From Polynucleobacter sp. (lineage in GTDB: Bacteria; Pseudomonadota; Gammaproteobacteria; Burkholderiales; Burkholderiaceae), in assembly GCA_024642065.1 (NCBI GenBank), contig JAHEBW010000015.1, positions 1-32,494 of the forward strand: a stretch of 32,494 nucleotides of DNA, given 5' to 3'. Under the pieces are notes generated by a model. That model was not told where the DNA came from and did not search any database. It saw only the letters and a program-made list of their open reading frames with translations. The first letter of the stretch is position 1, and the number at the start of each line of letters is the position of its first letter. Made by a program: the position numbers and the translations under genes. Below are positions 26,447 to 32,494 of the stretch, piece by piece.

Positions 26447-27850
26447 CTAGCCTATTTTGATACAACTTTGCAAGCGCTGAATCGTTTCTTCTTTACCAAT
26501 CAATGAAATAACCGCATCAATCGCTGGTGTTTGGGTTGTAGCAAACATGGCGTAACGGACTGGCATGGCTAAAGCAGGCATTTTCATGCCATGTTTGGCC
26601 AAAACCTCCTTAAAAGCGGCACTTACAGCCGCTTTACTGCCATCACTAGCTCCTAAGGCGCTAGCGAAGTCCGCCAAAGCAGCATGAGTCGATACAGGAA
26701 CATTTGACTCCAAATCAGCCTGGCTATGCTGAGGTCTATCCATATAAAAGAGTTTTGCGCCCTCTGCAATCTCAATTAAGGTATTAGCACGATCTTTTAA
26801 AAGCCCAACTACAGCCACAAAATCAGGGCCAACATCAGTTTTAATGCCTAATTTTTCAGCAAACGGAAGCGTTCTTTTCGCTAAATCCGCAGCATCTCCA
26901 TTTTGCAAATAATGGTGATTTAACCAAAGTAGTTTCTCTGGATTATGTTGAGCTGGTGACTTGCCTAAGTGGTCTAAATTAAACCACTCCACAAACTGCT
27001 CTTTTGTAAAAATTTCAGCATCGCCATGAGACCAACCCAAACGAGCCAAGTAATTAAGAACGGCTTCAGGCATATACCCTTCTCGCTCATAATCACGAAC
27101 ACTCATAGCCCCGTTACGCTTACTCATCTTTTCACCCTGATCATTTAAGACAGTAGGCAAATGAGCGTAAATAGGTGAAACACCACCTAAGGCTTTAAGG
27201 ATGTTAATTTGGCGCGGCGTATTGTTGACATGGTCGTCACCACGAATAACGTGAGTAATTTTCATATCCAAATCGTCAACAACAACACAGAAGTTGTAGG
27301 TAGGAGTGCCATCAGGGCGAGCAATCACCAAATCATCTAATTCATCATTACTAATTTCAATTCGTCCTTTGACGGCGTCTTCCCAAACAACACTGCCGCC
27401 AATAGGATTTTTAAAACGAATAACTGGCTTGATGCCTTCTGGAGGAACTGGCAAATCTTTGCCAGCCTCTGGACGCCAAAAGCCGTTATAACGCGGCTTT
27501 TCCTTATTTGCCATTTGCGCATCACGCAAAGTATTCAGCTCATCTTCACTCATATAGCAGTAATAAGCCAAACCATCTTTAAGCATTTGAGCGATCACTT
27601 CACGATAGCGATCCATGCGCTGCATTTGATAAATAGGACCTTCGTCAATATCAAGGCCTAACCACTGCATACCCTCAATGATCACATCTACAGCCTCTTG
27701 GCTGGAACGTTCTTGATCAGTATCTTCAATACGGAGGATGAAATCACCCTTCATCTTGCGAGCAAAAGCCCATGGATACAAGGCACTTCTTAAGTTACCT
27801 AGGTGAATAAAGCCGGTTGGGCTTGGTGCGAATCGTGTTCTAACTGTCAT
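26447..27850 (-). CDS. gltX: Glutamyl-tRNA synthetase
   Basis: Class I synthetase charging tRNA-Glu; about 467 residues. The HIGH-equivalent motif lies in [19 protein letters not shown] near the N-terminus and the KMSKS-equivalent is GEKMSKRNG near 240. The C-terminal half is the all-helical anticodon-binding domain, ending near LQSCIKIG. An ATG three codons upstream (27857-27859) is also in frame. The ATG at 27848-27850 gives [13 protein letters not shown], the usual family start, and stands 7 nt after an extended -10 TGAGATAAT. The tRNA-Glu gene lies about 180 nt downstream. Confidence 0.96.
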   Translation of the reverse strand: MTVRTRFAPSPTGFIHLGNLRSALYPWAFARKMKGDFILRIEDTDQERSSQEAVDVIIEGMQWLGLDIDEGPIYQMQRMDRYREVIAQMLKDGLAYYCYMSEDELNTLRDAQMANKEKPRYNGFWRPEAGKDLPVPPEGIKPVIRFKNPIGGSVVWEDAVKGRIEISNDELDDLVIARPDGTPTYNFCVVVDDLDMKITHVIRGDDHVNNTPRQINILKALGGVSPIYAHLPTVLNDQGEKMSKRNGAMSVRDYEREGYMPEAVLNYLARLGWSHGDAEIFTKEQFVEWFNLDHLGKSPAQHNPEKLLWLNHHYLQNGDAADLAKRTLPFAEKLGIKTDVGPDFVAVVGLLKDRANTLIEIAEGAKLFYMDRPQHSQADLESNVPVSTHAALADFASALGASDGSKAAVSAAFKEVLAKHGMKMPALAMPVRYAMFATTQTPAIDAVISLIGKEETIQRLQSCIKIG

Positions 27851-27857
27851 AAACGAC

Positions 27858-27866
27858 ATTATCTCA
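27858..27866 (-). promoter_or_regulatory. Candidate extended -10 of gltX
   Basis: Minus-strand TGAGATAAT (TGn plus GATAAT) ends 7 nt before the ATG at 27850. It would give a leaderless or nearly leaderless gltX mRNA. No clear -35. Confidence 0.4.
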
Positions 27867-27955
27867 TTGGCAGGATGTCGAGCATCATTTTTGCCTCTAA
27901 AAGCCCAAAGAAGTCAGGTGAATTAAAAATTGAAGATGGCTTTCCATAAAGTTTC

Positions 27956-27961
27956 TACAAT
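27956..27961 (+). promoter_or_regulatory. Candidate -10 box of hslO
   Basis: TACAAT ends 7 nt before the ATG at 27969, the start expected by homology. A TTGAAG at 27930 would need a 20-nt spacer, so no convincing -35. Confidence 0.35.
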
Positions 27962-27968
27962 AGCGGCT

Positions 27969-28949
27969 ATGACAGAAAAATATGCCTCAGACCTACTACA
28001 AGTATTCGTATTTGACGGAGCGCCGGTGCGTGGCGAAATCGTCAATATCAGAGATGCTTGGCAAGCCATATTGGCACGCAAAGACTACCCCGTTGCAGTT
28101 AGAAAACTGTTGGGTGATTTGGTCGCGGCCGGGGTCTTACTGAGTGGCACACTCAAATTCAAAGGTAGCATGATCATTCAGGCTCAAGGCAATGGCGCTA
28201 TTAGATTATTAGTTCTCGAGTGCAAAGAAAATTTAGTCATTAGAGCAACAGCAAAGCTCAACGAAGATATTGATTTATCGGCCTTACCAGAGAATGCTGG
28301 TTTATCTGATCTCATCAATCCAGATGGCAAGGGTAAATTGGTTATCACGCTAGATCCCGCTGATCGTCAACCCGGCCAAAACCCCTATCAGGGCATTGTT
28401 TCGCTTCATGACGGCAAGAATCCTGTGCAAACGATTGCAGAAGCCATAGCGCTTTATATGCGAGATTCAGAACAACTAGAAACTCGCTTATGGCTTGCCA
28501 GTAATGAAAATTCTTGCGGTGGCCTATTACTCCAAAAATTACCGAATATGGGCGGCCAATTGAAGATGGATGATGATGTAGCCGCCGAAGGATGGGCAAG
28601 ACTTCAACTTCTATCCGACACAGTCACAGATGAAGAGCTTTTAAGTCTAGAACCACAAGTGCTAATGAAGCGACTGTATCTTGATGAATCAGCACATCAC
28701 GGCGTCAGAAGTTTTGATCAACGCCCCATTCAATTTGGTTGCCGCTGCTCACGTATAAAAGTAGCTGACATGCTTAAGATGCTTGGCGAAGAAGAAGTGA
28801 ATAGCATCTTAGAAGAAAAGTCTGCGGTCGAGACAAACTGCGATTTCTGCGGACAAATCTATGTCTTTGATGCTGTAGATTGTAAGCAGATATTTAGTAG
28901 CTCAACGCTGATCGATGCGGTCAAAAAGCCACCGCAGGCAAAGCATTAA
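27969..28949 (+). CDS. hslO: Redox-regulated chaperone Hsp33
   Basis: Holdase chaperone switched on by oxidative unfolding; about 326 residues. The N-terminal block FDGAPVRGEIVNI and the central ALPENAGLSDLINPDGKGKL region are typical. The C-terminal redox switch has the CxC (FGCRCS) and CxxC (NCDFCGQ) zinc-binding pairs. Three in-frame starts exist: TTG at 27930 with AGGTGA nine nt upstream, ATG at 27936, and ATG at 27969. The last gives the family-like N-terminus and follows a -10-like TACAAT. The start therefore remains uncertain by up to 13 codons. It is divergent from gltX and convergent with ftsB, with 17 nt between stops and no visible terminator. Confidence 0.93.
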   Translation: MTEKYASDLLQVFVFDGAPVRGEIVNIRDAWQAILARKDYPVAVRKLLGDLVAAGVLLSGTLKFKGSMIIQAQGNGAIRLLVLECKENLVIRATAKLNEDIDLSALPENAGLSDLINPDGKGKLVITLDPADRQPGQNPYQGIVSLHDGKNPVQTIAEAIALYMRDSEQLETRLWLASNENSCGGLLLQKLPNMGGQLKMDDDVAAEGWARLQLLSDTVTDEELLSLEPQVLMKRLYLDESAHHGVRSFDQRPIQFGCRCSRIKVADMLKMLGEEEVNSILEEKSAVETNCDFCGQIYVFDAVDCKQIFSSSTLIDAVKKPPQAKH

Positions 28950-28966
28950 AACTTAAAGAAATAGAT

Positions 28967-29284
28967 TTATTTTTTAGATTGATCAGATGCAGATGTATCT
29001 GGCGCTGATTTTTTGTTAGGTACAACTTGAACAAAGATTTCACCCTCTTTGCTCATGCCATGCTCAGCACGGGCGCGCTCTTCGATGGCCTTAGTACCAT
29101 CCTTAAGATCTTTAACTTCCCCTGCCAATTTGGCATTTCGGGCCGCTAAAGCTTCATTCTTTTCTAACTGCTTAGAAACACCACGATCCAATTCGTAAAC
29201 TCTTAGCCAGCCACCCTTTCCCAACCATAATGGGTACTGAATAATGACTAAGAGAGCTAACATGCCGTAAACAACTATACGCAT
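28967..29284 (-). CDS. ftsB: Cell division protein FtsB
   Basis: Small divisome protein of 105 residues that joins FtsL and FtsQ. One membrane segment (about 3-19, [17 protein letters not shown]) is followed by [16 protein letters not shown], a coiled coil (about 34-70) and the conserved [18 protein letters not shown] block. The tail after about 92 is short, charged and probably disordered. AGAGAG precedes the ATG. Downstream of eno by 37 nt, the standard pyrG-kdsA-eno-ftsB order of betaproteobacteria. Confidence 0.95.
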   Translation of the reverse strand: MRIVVYGMLALLVIIQYPLWLGKGGWLRVYELDRGVSKQLEKNEALAARNAKLAGEVKDLKDGTKAIEERARAEHGMSKEGEIFVQVVPNKKSAPDTSASDQSKK

Positions 29285-29321
29285 ATGAGCTCTCTTATTT
29301 TTACGTCGAAGCTTCTAAAAC

Positions 29322-30617
<1,296 letters not shown>

Positions 30618-30625
30618 CTAACCAA

Positions 30626-31483
30626 TTATTGAAAATCTTTTTCTAAGAATACGTTGCCTGTTTTTACAACGTTATCAAGCGCCACCAAAGTAGCCAATAA
30701 ATCTTTCATACGAGCCAATGGCACTGCATTAGGGCCATCCGACAATGCTTTAGCTGGGTTAGGATGCGTTTCCATAAACAAACCGCTAATACCAACAGCC
30801 ACTGCAGCTCTTGCAAGTACAGGCACCATCTCACGTTGACCACCGCTACTTGTACCCTGACCACCTGGCAGCTGAACTGAATGAGTTGCATCAAATACCA
30901 CAGGGGCATTTGTCTCGCGCATGATGGCAAGACTACGCATATCTGAAACTAAATTGTTGTAACCAAACGACGCGCCACGCTCACAAGCCATGAAGACGTC
31001 ATCTGGTAAGCCTGCTTCTTTTGCTGCTGCACGTGCTTTATCAATCACGTTTTTCATATCGCCAGGAGCCAAAAATTGACCCTTCTTGATATTGACTGGC
31101 TTACCGCTTTGAGCACAAGCGCGAATAAAGTCAGTTTGGCGGCATAAAAACGCTGGTGTTTGCAACACGTCTACAACGGCTGCTACTGGTTTGATTTCAG
31201 AAACATCATGAATATCAGTCAGAATATGAACACCAATTTCTTTTTTAACCTTCGCAAGAATTTCCAATCCCTTTTCCATACCTAAACCACGGAAAGAAGT
31301 TCCAGATGAACGGTTGGCTTTATCAAATGAAGATTTGTAAATAAATGGAATGCCAAGGCTTGAAGTGATCTCTTTGAGTTGACCAGCTGTATCCATGGCC
31401 ATTTGCTCAGACTCAATTACACAAGTACCAGCAATTAAAAAGAATCTCTTGTCTAAACCAATTTCAAAATCGCATAACTTCAT
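30626..31483 (-). CDS. kdsA: 3-deoxy-D-manno-octulosonate 8-phosphate synthase
   Basis: Condenses phosphoenolpyruvate with arabinose 5-phosphate to make KDO-8-phosphate for the LPS core. 285 residues. Motifs are [41 protein letters not shown] and [12 protein letters not shown]. The N-terminal AGTCVIES carries Cys (C21) where metal-independent enzymes such as that of E. coli have Asn. With His in THSVQ, Glu in METHPNP and Asp in SDGPNAV, this points to the metal-dependent class. AGGAG precedes the ATG. The presence of kdsA means the cell makes KDO-containing LPS. Confidence 0.98.
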   Translation of the reverse strand: MKLCDFEIGLDKRFFLIAGTCVIESEQMAMDTAGQLKEITSSLGIPFIYKSSFDKANRSSGTSFRGLGMEKGLEILAKVKKEIGVHILTDIHDVSEIKPVAAVVDVLQTPAFLCRQTDFIRACAQSGKPVNIKKGQFLAPGDMKNVIDKARAAAKEAGLPDDVFMACERGASFGYNNLVSDMRSLAIMRETNAPVVFDATHSVQLPGGQGTSSGGQREMVPVLARAAVAVGISGLFMETHPNPAKALSDGPNAVPLARMKDLLATLVALDNVVKTGNVFLEKDFQ

Positions 31484-31507
31484 AACAAGCTCCTATAAAG
31501 GATTGCC

Positions 31508-32494
31508 TTAAGCAATACCCTTGTGATTTAGCGCCGCTTTAATAAAGGCAGAGAACAATGGGTGCCCATCACGCGGCGTTGATGTGAATTCAGGGTGGAA
31601 CTGCACACCAAAGAACCATGGATGAGTTGCTGCAGGCAGCTCCATCATTTCTGGCAATTCTTCATTAGGCGTTCTTGCCGAAATGATCATGCCAGCTGAT
31701 TCCAGCTTAGGCACATAAATATTGTTTACTTCATAGCGATGGCGATGACGCTCATTCACCTCTGAACCATAAATCTTTTCAGCCAATGTGTTTGGCTTAA
31801 CAGGGCAACGCTGAGAACCCAAACGCATTGTGCCGCCTAGATCAGAGGCTTCATCACGTTTCTCAACCCGACCTTCACGGTCCATCCACTCAGTAATCAA
31901 TGCCACTACTGGATGCTCGCCATTTGGTTCAAACTCAGTACTATTAGCGCCCTTGAGGCCTGCAACATGGCGGGCAAACTCAATCACAGCCAATTGCATA
32001 CCAAGACAGATACCTAAATAAGGGATCTTGTTTTCACGAGCATGCTTAATGGCAGAAATCTTACCTTCAGTACCACGCTTACCAAAACCACCAGGAACCA
32101 AAATGGCATCCAAGCCTTGTAGGCTTGAAATATCGCCATGCTCTAAGTTCTCGGAGTCGATATAACGAATACCAACCTTAGTTTCATTATGAATACCTGC
32201 GTGACGCAAAGCTTCAATCAATGATTTGTAGGACTCAGTGAGGTCAACATACTTGCCAACCATACCAATGATCACTTCATGCTTAGGATTTTCTAAGCTA
32301 TGTACCAAGCCGTTCCAAACTGATAAATCAGCAGGTTTTGCATTTAATCTCAACTCTTGGCAGATCAAGTCATCTAAACCTTGCTCATGCAACATTTGAG
32401 GAATCTTGTAGATCGTATCAACATCCCAAACAGAGATAACTGACTGTTCACGCATGTTTGCAAACAATGAAATCTTAGCGCGCTCATCTTCAGG
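31508..32494 (-). CDS. pyrG: CTP synthase, C-terminal part, cut by window edge
   Basis: Makes CTP from UTP with ATP and glutamine. About 328 C-terminal residues are present; the frame stays open to the window edge (beginning PEDERAKIS), so the first 220 or so residues lie outside. The end of the synthetase domain ([18 protein letters not shown]) is followed by the class I glutamine amidotransferase domain. That domain has PGGFGKRG, the nucleophile Cys in [21 protein letters not shown] and the His-Glu pair in GVQFHPEF. First visible gene of the pyrG-kdsA-eno-ftsB operon, with 24 nt to kdsA. Confidence 0.98.
   Translation of the reverse strand, partial: PEDERAKISLFANMREQSVISVWDVDTIYKIPQMLHEQGLDDLICQELRLNAKPADLSVWNGLVHSLENPKHEVIIGMVGKYVDLTESYKSLIEALRHAGIHNETKVGIRYIDSENLEHGDISSLQGLDAILVPGGFGKRGTEGKISAIKHARENKIPYLGICLGMQLAVIEFARHVAGLKGANSTEFEPNGEHPVVALITEWMDREGRVEKRDEASDLGGTMRLGSQRCPVKPNTLAEKIYGSEVNERHRHRYEVNNIYVPKLESAGMIISARTPNEELPEMMELPAATHPWFFGVQFHPEFTSTPRDGHPLFSAFIKAALNHKGIA

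Overview
This window looks like a stretch of a low-GC betaproteobacterial chromosome from the order Burkholderiales, most likely Polynucleobacter or a close relative. The reasons are the gene orders pyrG-kdsA-eno-ftsB, trxA-rho-rpmE (type B L31), dnaX-ybaB-recR with the SRP RNA gene divergent from dnaX, and gltX next to a tRNA-Ala/Glu/Asp cluster. KdsA, Rho and GltX also read like Burkholderia-type proteins. The genus is an inference from recognition, not from a search. The region is almost entirely housekeeping genes. I see no insertion sequences, integrases, CRISPR arrays, phage genes or compositional islands, and no gene-free stretch longer than 300 bases.

Layout. Positions 1-526 (minus): the 5' end of rlmN behind ndk. 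Positions 790-1491 (plus): a BI-1/YccA membrane protein, separated by a two-way terminator from a ten-gene minus-strand run. That run reads dnaX, ybaB, recR, a previously unlisted 46-residue membrane peptide, surE, pcm, nlpD, rpoS, a PolB-type 3'-5' exonuclease and rlmD, with gaps of at most about 34 nt or short overlaps. It links replication and recombination genes to the classic surE-pcm-nlpD-rpoS stationary-phase cluster. The 4.5S SRP RNA lies just upstream of dnaX on the plus strand. Positions 10050-16204 (minus): an addB-addA pair for double-strand break processing.

Positions 16323-18524 (plus): trxA, rho and rpmE2, each followed by a hairpin terminator. Positions 18626-21731 (plus): an ArnT/PMT-like membrane glycosyltransferase overlapping a MATE exporter. 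Positions 21807-24383 (minus): a glycine-zipper lipoprotein and the ABC-F protein YheS. Positions 24657-26045 (plus): a RhlE-type DEAD-box helicase. Positions 26106-27850 (minus): gltX followed by tRNA-Ala(GGC), tRNA-Glu(TTC) and tRNA-Asp(GTC), with divergent hslO on the plus strand. Positions 28967-32494 (minus): pyrG (cut by the window edge), kdsA, eno and ftsB.

No undescribed multi-gene system is evident. The observations most worth checking are the small peptide gene coupled to surE, a near-symmetrical divergent promoter between dnaX and the SRP RNA, and several genes (dnaX, nlpD, gltX, hslO) whose -10 box lies only 6-7 nt before the start codon with no Shine-Dalgarno sequence, which suggests leaderless mRNAs.
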